Assembly: GCA_020638955.1 (NCBI GenBank)
Contig: JACKHO010000002.1
Coordinates: 558,001-622,000 of the forward strand
Length of the DNA stretch: 64,000 nt
Reading direction: 5' to 3'
DNA from: Planctomycetaceae bacterium
GTDB lineage: Bacteria > Planctomycetota > Planctomycetia > Planctomycetales > Planctomycetaceae
A model generated the notes under the pieces. That model was not told the origin of the DNA and made no database searches. It saw only the letters and a list, made by a program, of their open reading frames with translations. How positions within the stretch are numbered: the first letter of the stretch is position 1; the number at the start of each line of letters is the position of its first letter. Positions 37,305 to 46,097 of the stretch are shown in pieces. The position numbers and the translations under genes are program-made.

Positions 37305-38588
37305 TTAGCCGTTGAAGCGGGACAGGATCAGCGAGATGTTTTGTCCCCCGAAGCCGAAGCTGTTGGACAGGGCCTGCTCCACTTTGCCATTGCGCGGTGT
37401 GTTTGGGACGTAGTCCAAATCGCAGTCTGGGTCGGGCGTTTTGTAGTTGATGGTCGGCGGAATGACTCCGTGCCGAATGGTCTGCAGGCAGACAATTGCT
37501 TCGGCACTTCCAGCAGCCGCGATGAGGTGTCCCATCATGCTCTTCGTGCTGGAAACCGGTGTCTTGTAGGCGTGGTCGCCGAGTGACCGTTTAATCGCCA
37601 GACTTTCGACTCGGTCGTTCACAGCCGTGCTTGTGCCGTGGGCATTCACATAGTGAATGTCTTCCGGATTAGCCTTGGCGTCATTGAGTGCCGCGTTAAT
37701 GCAGGCAATGGCACCGCGACCTTCTGGGTGAATGTCGGTAATGCGGTAGGCATCGGCAGTGGATCCGTACCCTTTGATTTCGCCGTAGATTTCAGCACCG
37801 CGAGCTTTGGCGTGCTCAAGCTCTTCGAGAATCAGCATGCCGGCACCTTCGCCGAGCACGAAGCCATCACGCTCTTTATCGAAGGGACGCGAGGCTTCCT
37901 GTGGATTTACGTTGTGCTCCGAGAGAGCCGTCAACAGGTTGAAGCCTGTGACACCGAAGGGGTGAATCATGCTGTGGGCGCCACCGGAAAGCATAATGTC
38001 TGCTTCGCCCTGACGGATGAGTTCCGTCGCCTCGCCAATGGCCTGGCTCGACGCTGCACAGGCGGTGAGACAGTTGAGGTTTGGCCCCTGGGCATTGAAC
38101 AAGCTGGCCAGGTGACCAGAAGGCATGTTCGGTTCCTGTTCGCGTTCTTCCTTGGGATTCAGGTGTTCCAGCCCGGCCTGAGTGAACTTTTCCATGTCGA
38201 ATTCGCCATCGCGCTGTGCATCGGCGATGAGACGCATGAACAGGAAGAAATCCTGCTGACCTTCACCGGCACCAAGGTAGACGCCGAAGCGGGCAGGATC
38301 AAATTTCCCGTCTTCGAGGCCAGCGTGACGCACGGCCTGAACACCAGCACCAATGGCAAACCGAATGTTCCGCCCGGCAAACTCGAACCGCTCTGGATTT
38401 GGAACGTAATCACTGAGGTTGAAGTTCTTCACTTCGGCAGCGAATTTGGTGGGGAAACCGGAGGCGTCGAAGTGAGTGATGTAATCAACACCGCTCTTAC
38501 CTTCGAGCAATGCCTGCCAGGTTGACTCCACATCGTTTCCGATTGGAGTAATGCAGCCCATTCCGGTAACAACAACACGACGTGACAT
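37305..38588 (-). CDS. fabF: 3-oxoacyl-ACP synthase II (KAS II)
   Basis: The 427-residue thiolase-fold enzyme condenses malonyl-ACP with acyl-ACP in fatty acid elongation. It starts MSRRVVVTGMGCITPIGNDV, as FabF does, with GAGGA upstream. The catalytic Cys lies in NCLTACAASSQAIGEA (near residue 180). The two His residues are in NAHGTSTAVNDRVE and STKSMMGHLIAAAGSAEA, and the C-terminus NSFGFGGQNISLIL completes the fold. A stretch near 125-165 (FLFMRLIADAQRDGEFDMEKF) is longer than in E. coli FabF, as in planctomycete homologues I recall. No acpP or fabG gene lies beside it. Confidence 0.95.
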   Translation of the reverse strand: MSRRVVVTGMGCITPIGNDVESTWQALLEGKSGVDYITHFDASGFPTKFAAEVKNFNLSDYVPNPERFEFAGRNIRFAIGAGVQAVRHAGLEDGKFDPARFGVYLGAGEGQQDFFLFMRLIADAQRDGEFDMEKFTQAGLEHLNPKEEREQEPNMPSGHLASLFNAQGPNLNCLTACAASSQAIGEATELIRQGEADIMLSGGAHSMIHPFGVTGFNLLTALSEHNVNPQEASRPFDKERDGFVLGEGAGMLILEELEHAKARGAEIYGEIKGYGSTADAYRITDIHPEGRGAIACINAALNDAKANPEDIHYVNAHGTSTAVNDRVESLAIKRSLGDHAYKTPVSSTKSMMGHLIAAAGSAEAIVCLQTIRHGVIPPTINYKTPDPDCDLDYVPNTPRNGKVEQALSNSFGFGGQNISLILSRFNG

Positions 38589-38822
38589 TTGTGCAAATCC
38601 TCTACTGGTTTTTACCAGCCCACATTCTAGTCATCACTCTATGGCATGGAGAAGTCCGGAAGGCGTCTGCAGCCCATAGAATATGACCATGAGTTCAGGT
38701 CATAACAATCGGTCCAAACGTCCCTGATAGAGAGGTCCGGTACTTTACCGCCAAATTCGACATCGATCGGGGTTCTGGGCGGTTTTTTGTTGCAAGCTGC
38801 TTTGGCAGAACGGTTTATGTTG

Positions 38823-39868
38823 TTAGTGTGCAGCCCGTTTGTCGGCAATGCTCTTCAGCAGCAATTGCTGTGGTTGGGCAAACTTTGCCAATCCTTCTTC
38901 CATGAGGAACGTTTCCATCCGGGCAAAGTCCACTTTCTCCTGAATTTCCGCCAGAATGTCGTCGCTGAGGAACTTGTCGACGGCTCGGGTGAACGTCTTC
39001 CCTTCCATGGCCGCCACTGCCTCGTTCGTTTCCGGAGGATTCGTTTGGATGTCCGATCCTGCCAGGGCAGAAACGTAGCGGTCTGGTGGATCACCAGCCA
39101 GCTTTGTTCCCATGCTGGCAAATACAATGTCCTGATCCAGGTCAATTGGCTTATCGCTCCAGAAGTCCTGATTCAGCTTCCACAGCCGCTGAGCATTGGA
39201 AATCGCCACCTCCCGTTCGGCGCGCACGAAAGGTTGGTGACATGTTTTGAGATGTAACCATCGATTCGGCTGACGAAAATGCTGAACACGGCCTTCAACC
39301 GATTCGTGTCGGACCGCTGCTGAGCACCCCGCCAGACAGCATCCCGGGCCGTGAGGTATTGCCGTTCGGAGAACAGCAACGTGATATTGAGTGGCACGCC
39401 CGCGGCGATGAGTGGCTCGACAGCTCCCAATCCAGCGGGCGTCGCAGGAACCTTGATCATGCGGTTTTGATGACCGTTCGACCACTTCTTTCCGAGTTCG
39501 ACGTACCGCTCAATTCGCTCACTGATACTCAGCGGGCAGTCTGTGGCCTCAAGCAGTGGATCCAATTCGAAACTGACGTAGCCATCATTGCCGTTGGACT
39601 CGTCCCAAATGGAACGAAACACATTCTGTGCTGACTGCACGAGTTCATCAGTCACTTGCCACGCGATGGCATTATCGTCCATGTCCGACTTCAGGAGTTC
39701 CTCCAGCCGTGCATCGCACTGACCGGTGTTGATAATTCCCGCAATGATGATGGGATTCGACGTCGCCCCCGTAGCCCCCATGGAGTGATATGTACGGACC
39801 AGTTCCGGTTCGACGCTGTCCAACCAAAGCTTCGTGCCAGAGTCGATGAGTGATTTCAGTGGAGTCAT
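38823..39868 (-). pseudogene. tal: Transaldolase gene with a single-base frameshift
   Basis: The intact product would be about 348 residues and catalyse dihydroxyacetone transfer in the pentose phosphate pathway. The N-terminal frame (39868 down to about 39230) carries the family motifs GATSNP, FELDP, the Schiff-base Lys in NRMIKVPATPAG, and FVSRIDGYISKHVTNLS, then runs into an unrelated tail. The C-terminal frame (from about 39227 to 38823) continues with RAEREVAISNAQRLWKLN, the usual follow-on, and ends normally. The change of frame sits at 39224-39230 and is explained by loss of one base. Codon use on both sides is ordinary. It could be a true lesion or a sequencing or assembly error; the intact flanks suggest it is recent or artefactual. 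Confidence 0.85.
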
Positions 39869-40001
39869 GGAAATACCTGGTTTGCGTGGTCCGCTGTCAA
39901 ACTGTCCGATCGAATTGTAACTTGCCTTGAGCTTCTGCTACACCTTTGGCACGAATTCTCTCCTCAACGTCATCGGTCGTCCCGCCCATTTGGTGAAGCC
40001 C

Positions 40002-40952
40002 ATGTCCCTGTTCCCTGTCGTTTTCCGATTTCCCATCACACGAATGCCAATTCTGTTCCGCTCAGTCGCCGCATTTGCCATCGGCATGTTGCTGCTGGCA
40101 ACCGTCAACTGCGTTTCAGCCGATGAGCGGCTCTTTGGTATTGCCTGTCGTAGCGTACATCTTGGTTATCCGGCTCCTCCGGCTGATGTGTTCTACAACG
40201 AGATTTCTGTCACCAACTCGGCAGATGGCAGCTACTTCATGGTCGCTGGCTGGAGCAAAGGTTACTTCGGAATTCAGGAACTCGGTGATGGCAGCAAGGT
40301 GGCCCTGTTTTCCGTTTGGGATCCTGGCAATCAGAATGACCCCGGCATTGTTCCGGAAAGCCGCAAAGTCAAAGTGCTGAAGCAGGCAGATGATGTCACC
40401 GTCAAACGATTCGGCGGCGAAGGTACTGGGGGCCAGTGCTTCTTCAAGTTTGACTGGAAGGCTGGCGAAACGTATCGCTTCGCCGTCGCCTCGCAGCCTG
40501 ACGGCGACCGCACGGCCTTCTCGGGATTCATTTACCTGAACGAGTCGCAGCAGTGGAAACATCTGGTGACGTTTTCCACGATTTCGAACAACAGCAAACT
40601 GACCGGGCTGTATTCGTTCGTCGAAGACTTCCGCCGGAACCGCGTGTCGACAACAAAGAATCGTCAGGCGGAATTTGGCGTGGGCTGGGTCCGGACACAG
40701 GACAACGGGTGGTCGCCATTGCGATCGGCCCGTTTCACCGGCGACGCAAATCCCGCCACCAACATTGACGGCGGAATTCTCGGTAAGCATTTCTTCCTCT
40801 CCACTGGAGGGGACGTCACTTCAGAGCACGGAAAATTGCGGGAAACGTACACCTTGCCGGATGAGGTCGAGTCCCCGAAACCGCATGACATACTGACAGC
40901 CCTCGATGCGGCCGTCAGTGACGTCATTCAAGGGAACGAGGCAAGCAAATGA
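40002..40952 (+). CDS. Secreted DUF3472-type protein
   Basis: The 316-residue protein has a signal-type N-terminus with a hydrophobic core near residues 21-35 (SVAAFAIGMLLLATVNCVSA). The mature part shows the DUF3472 pattern: FYNEISVTNSADGSYFMVAGWSKGYFGIQEL, ALFSVWDPGNQNDPG, RFGGEGTGGQCFFKFDWKAGETYRFAV and FSTISNNSKLTGLYSFVEDFRRN. Such proteins are secreted beta-sandwich folds of unknown function, possibly carbohydrate-binding. I chose the ATG at 40002 with GGTGAAG upstream; ATG 40044 would give a shorter signal. It is a single gene between the tal locus and the divergent acyltransferase gene. Confidence 0.75.
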   Translation: MSLFPVVFRFPITRMPILFRSVAAFAIGMLLLATVNCVSADERLFGIACRSVHLGYPAPPADVFYNEISVTNSADGSYFMVAGWSKGYFGIQELGDGSKVALFSVWDPGNQNDPGIVPESRKVKVLKQADDVTVKRFGGEGTGGQCFFKFDWKAGETYRFAVASQPDGDRTAFSGFIYLNESQQWKHLVTFSTISNNSKLTGLYSFVEDFRRNRVSTTKNRQAEFGVGWVRTQDNGWSPLRSARFTGDANPATNIDGGILGKHFFLSTGGDVTSEHGKLRETYTLPDEVESPKPHDILTALDAAVSDVIQGNEASK

Positions 40953-41035
40953 TTCGTCGCGATTCGACTCTCAATCCCCATTTGGTTTGGTGTGTCGCCG
41001 TTTGATAGACGGAGAACAAACCGGGCCAATCTGTC

Positions 41036-42142
41036 TTAATCACACAGCCAGCGCATCCAGGATTCGACGCCAATGCGGCGGTCGGGGCCGGCCCAGCGCA
41101 GGAGGAACAGGAGTACCGCCATGAAGCAGGCGGCGAGTGTCAGTGAAGCAGCCAGCGGCATTGCCTGCTTCCAGTAGTAAGTTGTTTCCTGACCGCGGTA
41201 CACGGCGTATATCCAGAGGGGCCATACGTGCACAATGTGGTGCAAGATGTAAATTGTGAACGAGTACCGGCTGAACGTCTTGGCAATTGTCAGCACGGCG
41301 GCATCGTTTGGGACGCGGGGGTTGCGGTCAACCAGCATGTGCAGCGTCGCGAATGCAATCAGTGCCATTCCCAGTGTTCCCAGCACGTATTCTGTCGACG
41401 GTGGAAACATCGTCCAGCCGGTGAAGAATCGTTCCCCAAGTGCCGCTGGCATTTGACTTCTCGTCACGAGCGCAAGTAGTGAGAAAATCAGAAGCAATGC
41501 CCCGGCACCGAGAATGGGAGTCACAGATGGCAATGCTGTGGTTTCACTGTCCTTTGACCGAAACTGACTCGACGGAAAAACGTAGGAGGCGGTCACAAAG
41601 CCGACCAGCGAAAACGTAATCCAGGGGAAGATGGGGAAGTAGCCGGTCGACAGGAAGCCAATGGTGACATCGGACAAATTCAGGTCGGGGTCGAAATAGC
41701 CGTTCTGCCAGTACGAATTGTAGTCAGCAAGATGTCGCAACACGGGGCTGACAAGTATCGACATGGCCGCGACTGTGGTAGGCACAATGCGGGGCAAACG
41801 CCGCACTTGATTCAGCAGCAGGAGTGCTACCCCAATGAGCGTGAGGACGTCCCAGTTGAAAGTATCTTCAGGCAGCCAGACCAGAATGTTGAAGGCAATG
41901 CCCACGCAGAAGACAAAGAAGCCGCGACGGACGGATATCTTAGAAATCGTCTCTTCGTCGACGCCACGAGCCCGCTGGCCATTCACCCACAGGTAATAGC
42001 TGAGCCCGGACAGCAGCGAAAAGAGAGGTGCTCCAAAACCTGCGAAAGGAACTGTGTAACCGGAGAGGTTTTCGCCGAAGTGGACGAACACCATGACAAA
42101 CAGCGCGACCGTTCGCAGCAAGTCAACGGACGAGAAACGCAT
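41036..42142 (-). CDS. Multi-pass membrane acyltransferase (heparan-glucosaminide/YeiB-like)
   Basis: The 368-residue protein is predicted to span the membrane about ten times. It starts MRFSSVDLLRTVALFVMVFVH, with the early His (VHFGENL) and GAPLFSLLSGLSYYLWVNG, typical of acyltransferases related to the heparan-alpha-glucosaminide N-acetyltransferase catalytic domain and YeiB/DUF418 proteins. A conserved His pair follows later (ILHHIVHVWPLW). These enzymes move an acyl group across the membrane to a sugar or other extracytoplasmic acceptor. Its start is three bases after the stop of the DUF155-like gene, so it is the last gene of a coupled trio. The acceptor is unknown. Confidence 0.75.
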   Translation of the reverse strand: MRFSSVDLLRTVALFVMVFVHFGENLSGYTVPFAGFGAPLFSLLSGLSYYLWVNGQRARGVDEETISKISVRRGFFVFCVGIAFNILVWLPEDTFNWDVLTLIGVALLLLNQVRRLPRIVPTTVAAMSILVSPVLRHLADYNSYWQNGYFDPDLNLSDVTIGFLSTGYFPIFPWITFSLVGFVTASYVFPSSQFRSKDSETTALPSVTPILGAGALLLIFSLLALVTRSQMPAALGERFFTGWTMFPPSTEYVLGTLGMALIAFATLHMLVDRNPRVPNDAAVLTIAKTFSRYSFTIYILHHIVHVWPLWIYAVYRGQETTYYWKQAMPLAASLTLAACFMAVLLFLLRWAGPDRRIGVESWMRWLCD

Positions 42143-42145
42143 GGC

Positions 42146-43030
42146 CTACGATCCCATTGACGTCAGCAGGTCGAATGCTGAGAACAGGATTTGAATCAGC
42201 AACAGCACGATGATCACCCACTCCAGTGCGTTGGCTGACCGCGTCAATGTGTAGTCGCTGACGCGTTGGGCACACATCTCATAGATCTCGTTGTAGACCT
42301 CAAGTTGCTCCCACAACACTTCGTGACGATGCGCAAGTTGCGTACGTTCTCGCAGTCGCTCACCAATTTGGCTGGCAAGTGTCGGCGGGTAAATGTGCGG
42401 GGCATACACGTGCAAAGAAATTCGCGAAAGCCGTGCACGAATGCGGAGCAGTGCTTCGAAGCGTTTCTGGATTTGCTGTTTATCTTCCAGCGACGCTTCG
42501 CTGAATTCAAAGGCGCTGGGCAAATCTTGCTCGGCGTTTGGCCAGGTGGCGTAGGCCCATTGCTCAATGCGCCGCTGTTCCAGTTCGAAATAACTGGCCT
42601 CCAGGAGTGCCTGGCGAATTGAATTCAAGCGACTGGGATGACCAAGAAACGCGACGCGACGGGTTGTCCAGAAAATGTGGACTCCCTGAAAGGTAATCAC
42701 CAATGTGGGCTGCGTCGCGTGTTTTTCGACCCAACTCTGCATGGCTTGCAGAGTATCGGCGTGGTCTGCTGCTGATCCATTCTTCCCGTTGGCTTCGGGG
42801 ACCGCCAGGATTTCGACCTCGAGATGTTCATCGTCGGCACTGATTTCCTCAGCAGAGATTTCAATGGCGTTAATTTGAACTGGCGCGGGGATTTCCAGCA
42901 GGACCGTCCCTTGCGAAGCAACTCGATCAACAAAGCGGACTGCAAGACGCTGCGTTCCGTCGGGGAATGTCGCTGCTCGCTCGCGGGCCTCGATATCAAT
43001 TTTCGGTAGGTTTTCGGTGGAAGTAATCAT
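42146..43030 (-). CDS. DUF155/RMD1-like tail-anchored protein
   Basis: The 294-residue protein is cytoplasmic except for a C-terminal membrane helix near residues 268-290 (ALEWVIIVLLLIQILFSAF). Before it comes a charged helical stretch (ERLRERTQLAHRHEVLWEQL; YNEIYEMCAQRVSDYTLTRS). That combination is typical of the DUF155/RMD1 family, known from mitochondria and some bacteria, in which the hydrophobic C-terminus follows a coiled region. The N-terminal 100 residues are beta-rich and Glu-rich. It overlaps the FAD oxidoreductase start by four bases and precedes the acyltransferase by three, so the three are probably translated together. Biochemical function is unknown. Confidence 0.6.
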   Translation of the reverse strand: MITSTENLPKIDIEARERAATFPDGTQRLAVRFVDRVASQGTVLLEIPAPVQINAIEISAEEISADDEHLEVEILAVPEANGKNGSAADHADTLQAMQSWVEKHATQPTLVITFQGVHIFWTTRRVAFLGHPSRLNSIRQALLEASYFELEQRRIEQWAYATWPNAEQDLPSAFEFSEASLEDKQQIQKRFEALLRIRARLSRISLHVYAPHIYPPTLASQIGERLRERTQLAHRHEVLWEQLEVYNEIYEMCAQRVSDYTLTRSANALEWVIIVLLLIQILFSAFDLLTSMGS

Positions 43031-44394
43031 GATTGAGTTGTGGGTTCAGCGATAAGTGCTGCAATCCAGCCAGCGACATACTCAGCAGAGTCCATGACCC
43101 CATTGAGCGTGGAATCGTAGAGGTAGTCACCTACGACAAACAGACCAGTGTGATTGGCTGAAGGTTGATGGCGTAAGTCACAGCGAAGTGTCTGGAGTCC
43201 ACCGGGAAGGGCATTAACTGCGGAATCCCAGCGGTGAACTCGGCCTTCAAGGAAATACTCGCGTCCGTGACACAGAAAGTCGGGAAGTGAATCCAGCGCG
43301 GCCGCGATGAGTTGGTCATCACTTTCGGCACACATTTGCTTGGCTACGTCGCCACCCAGCAGCCAGCCCAGAATGCCGTACTCCGTCCCGACAATTCGCG
43401 AGGACTCGTCGTACAAGCAGCAGCCACCAAACTGGTCCAACATCCAATAGGAGTCGGCAAGTTGATGACGCCAGAATTGCTCGGAGAACAACAACGTCAT
43501 TCGCAGATAATGTGCCGGGAAGTTGTAATGTTCGAAATGCGATTGCATCGCTTCATTCAGTTTGCCGCCGCGATACGTGACTGATTGCAGCTGATTGTGC
43601 GGCAATGCGATGATGACAAAATCGAATTCTTGCTCGGACGCGTGACCGCCGCTCTTAGTGACCACGGTATAACTGCGAGGTCCATTCGCCCGGATTTCTT
43701 CAACACGCGTGTTCAGTTGGAACTGGGCGTTAATGCGACGTGCCAACTCCTGTGGCAACTGTTCGTTACCCCCGACGATTCCATACAACTGCATGTAGGC
43801 AGGATCATTCATCAGGTAGTTTTGCAGCCCATAGTGCAATGATGTCTCTGCTGGTTCTGCAGCCAGATCACTGTGGATTTGATGTTCGATGAATCGCCGC
43901 GTTCGTGGTGAACAATTACGATCAAGCACACTCACGAACTGTCCCCGGCGTTGTCGTTCGTGACAGCCCTCAGGGTCATCAGAATAGTAGAACTCCTGCG
44001 GCGTAATTTCGTCGCGGGCGACACGGTCAAACTCTCGCATTTCCCGATAGGCACTTTGGCCCAACGTCTCACGAACATCATCCAGGTTTGAGATGACATG
44101 GTTTCCCGAAATCACCGCGGATCCGCCCATGCGGCTGATGGGAAGGCCCAGTTCCAGCACGAGTTCCTTGAGTGGATCTTCCCCGAATTGTGAGTAGTCG
44201 TAGAACTCCGCGGCACCCGCTTCGAAAGGAACGTCGGCCGAATCAAACTGTTTGGTAACGATTTTTCCGCCCAGGCGACTGGTGGCTTCGAAAATCGTGA
44301 CGTCAATCGGCGCATTGGCAACGGTCTGCAGCGACCAGGCGGTAAACAACCCGCCAGGTCCTCCTCCGACAATTCCTATTCTGGGAATACGCAT
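43027..44394 (-). CDS. FAD-dependent amine-oxidase/protoporphyrinogen-oxidase-like enzyme
   Basis: The 455-residue protein starts MRIPRIGIVGGGPGGLFTAW, giving a GxGxxG dinucleotide fold at residues 8-13. It is followed by the Glu-terminated strand and FEATSRLGGKIVTKQ, typical of flavin amine oxidases and PPOX-like enzymes. The C-terminus SANHTGLFVVGDYLYDSTLNGVMDSAEYVA is the usual FAD-closing motif (G-D-x(n)-S-x-x-G-A-x-x-S-G type). An upstream in-frame ATG at 44460 is possible but adds 22 unrelated residues. Its TGA overlaps the next start (ATGA). Substrate cannot be read; the trio context suggests a lipid, sugar or isoprenoid target, which is speculative. Confidence 0.82.
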   Translation of the reverse strand: MRIPRIGIVGGGPGGLFTAWSLQTVANAPIDVTIFEATSRLGGKIVTKQFDSADVPFEAGAAEFYDYSQFGEDPLKELVLELGLPISRMGGSAVISGNHVISNLDDVRETLGQSAYREMREFDRVARDEITPQEFYYSDDPEGCHERQRRGQFVSVLDRNCSPRTRRFIEHQIHSDLAAEPAETSLHYGLQNYLMNDPAYMQLYGIVGGNEQLPQELARRINAQFQLNTRVEEIRANGPRSYTVVTKSGGHASEQEFDFVIIALPHNQLQSVTYRGGKLNEAMQSHFEHYNFPAHYLRMTLLFSEQFWRHQLADSYWMLDQFGGCCLYDESSRIVGTEYGILGWLLGGDVAKQMCAESDDQLIAAALDSLPDFLCHGREYFLEGRVHRWDSAVNALPGGLQTLRCDLRHQPSANHTGLFVVGDYLYDSTLNGVMDSAEYVAGWIAALIAEPTTQS

Positions 44395-44662
44395 GACAAT
44401 TCTGCCAGTTACACTGTATTTCGAGCCACCAGCGTTCAGTCGTGGCCGGGAAAAAGGCATTTCGGATGAAACGCACTCCAGACCGAAATGTTTCTGCGGA
44501 ATTCGCCAAGTTGCCAGAATTGAGCCATCTTTCCGACCGGCGACCTGACCAGACAGAACGTCAATTGCACTTGAGCGTTGACTTTCGACACCAATCAGTC
44601 CACATTGTTTTCAAGGTTTCATGCCTTGAGTTCTCTTGCTCATCTCTTATCACATCCCGTCC

Positions 44663-45178
44663 ATGATCGAACCAGGCTCCCATGAAGGTGCTGCGCGCGA
44701 ACGTCACGCGAATGAACACCCCGTGTATACCACGCGTGTGGCGGACTTTTACAACGACCAGGATGCCGCCGCAATTACCGAACTTGTCGCGGCCTATGCG
44801 GATGATTCCGACCCAATTCCTGAATCTGTGAAGGAGGAGATGGTTCCGGGCCTGCGACTTGTTCCCAGTGCGTTTGCAGTCCTTGCAGTTTGTGGCGAAC
44901 AAATTGTCGGTGTGGCTGTCTGTTTTCTGGGATACTCAACGTTTGCTGCGCGTCCGCTGGTGAACATTCACGATTTGGTCATTGCGGCGGAGCATCGTGG
45001 CCGGGGCGTGGGGAGTCAGTTGATTCGCGCAGTCGAAGCACACGCACGCGTCGAAGGGAGCTGCAAAGTGACGCTGGAAGTGCGGGCCTCGAACGACCGG
45101 GCGGAATCGCTCTACCGACGCATGGGATACCGCGATCCCGGCAGCGAACCGACGCGTTTTCTGGAGCGCCTGCTTTAA
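44663..45178 (+). CDS. GNAT-family N-acetyltransferase
   Basis: The 171-residue protein carries the GNAT acetyl-CoA core: beta strands VLAVCGEQIVGVAVCFLGY, then NIHDLVIAAEHRGRGVGSQL with the R/Q-x-x-G-x-G/A pyrophosphate loop (HRGRGVGSQL, about 116-125), and the closing ASNDRAESLYRRMGYRD segment. The first 25 residues are polar and variable. The start is uncertain; ATG 44663 is the only nearby ATG and has no strong ribosome site. It is divergent from the FAD oxidoreductase gene. Substrate is unknown. Confidence 0.83.
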   Translation: MIEPGSHEGAARERHANEHPVYTTRVADFYNDQDAAAITELVAAYADDSDPIPESVKEEMVPGLRLVPSAFAVLAVCGEQIVGVAVCFLGYSTFAARPLVNIHDLVIAAEHRGRGVGSQLIRAVEAHARVEGSCKVTLEVRASNDRAESLYRRMGYRDPGSEPTRFLERLL

Positions 45179-45336
45179 GCGGAAAAGTTGCCCGCAGGCA
45201 CTTTGCCATACCGAGAACCACTCATACACTGGCCCAAAGCTATCGGCAAAACCTGGTTGCGATCTCACTTCACCTTGGCGCGGCGTGGTTTGTTGCCGTG
45301 CCGGACAAGACGATCAAACAGAGGAAACAGACATTC

Positions 45337-46080
45337 ATGGCTCACTACGCGTCGCTTTCTGACGATTTCTTCGTCAACATCAACTTGAACACCGAAATGC
45401 AGCTCCCCTCGGCGCGCGAAACGGTGCTGGAGTTTTTCGGACGCGTGCAAAAGTCGTATCCCACCATGCGGAACTTTTACACGCGTGAAACGGGAGACTC
45501 CGTCCTCGAAGAAGACAAAGACCAATCGGCGTACCGCTGGATGTGCCTGGAGCAACGCCGGATTTGTAGCGGGGCCGTGAATCCTCAGTCGGTTGACCTG
45601 GCTGTCGAGCAGCATGCCCTGGCACTGCAGTTAGCTCCGTACATGTTGTCCGTAAGTCCGCTAGATTGCGAAGCGCTCGATTTCCTGTTCGGCTTCGACT
45701 TCATGTATCGCGGCAATCACGATGAAATCGTGGCCGAAGCACTCGGGACGGGTAGTGCATTTGAGGGCTTACTCGCCATTCCTGGAAGTAAGCCCCTCAA
45801 TTACGAACCGTCCATCACCTTGGCGCTGGAATCAGACTGTCGACGACAGTGTCGGTTGATGGTGGAAACCCGGACGAACGCCTATCAGGTACGACGGAAT
45901 GAGTTTCCCGGTGAGTCAATCACGGTCTACTTCACCGTTCGGCAATACGGCAGCCTGCCGCACGACGGGTCATTTGAAGCAACCCTGCATGAGCTGCGAG
46001 CAGATTGTGAACGGCTGCTGGAAGAATGCATTATTGAGCAGGTACTGCGTCCCATTTCGCAGGCAATTGCCCGGCGATAA
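45337..46080 (+). CDS. Hypothetical protein, probably planctomycete-specific
   Basis: I do not recognise this 247-residue protein. It has no signal peptide or membrane helix. The N-terminal part (YASLSDDFFVNINLNTEM; TVLEFFGRVQKSYPTMRNFY) looks alpha/beta and a central helix carries QSVDLAVEQHALALQLAPYM. The C-terminal half has strands around ITLALESDCRRQCRLMVETR. GAGGA lies about 11 bases before the ATG. The reading frame stays open 447 bases upstream across the GNAT gene, but that is a shadow. It follows the GNAT gene by 158 bases and may share its transcript. Confidence 0.6.
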   Translation: MAHYASLSDDFFVNINLNTEMQLPSARETVLEFFGRVQKSYPTMRNFYTRETGDSVLEEDKDQSAYRWMCLEQRRICSGAVNPQSVDLAVEQHALALQLAPYMLSVSPLDCEALDFLFGFDFMYRGNHDEIVAEALGTGSAFEGLLAIPGSKPLNYEPSITLALESDCRRQCRLMVETRTNAYQVRRNEFPGESITVYFTVRQYGSLPHDGSFEATLHELRADCERLLEECIIEQVLRPISQAIARR

Positions 46081-46097
46081 GTGAGGAACGTCACTGC

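Noticed and set aside
39224..39260. Programmed -1 frameshift in the transaldolase gene
   Set aside because: An A-AAA slip site exists about 20 bases upstream of the break, but family spacing places the change at 39224-39230, and there is no downstream stimulatory structure or known precedent in this family.
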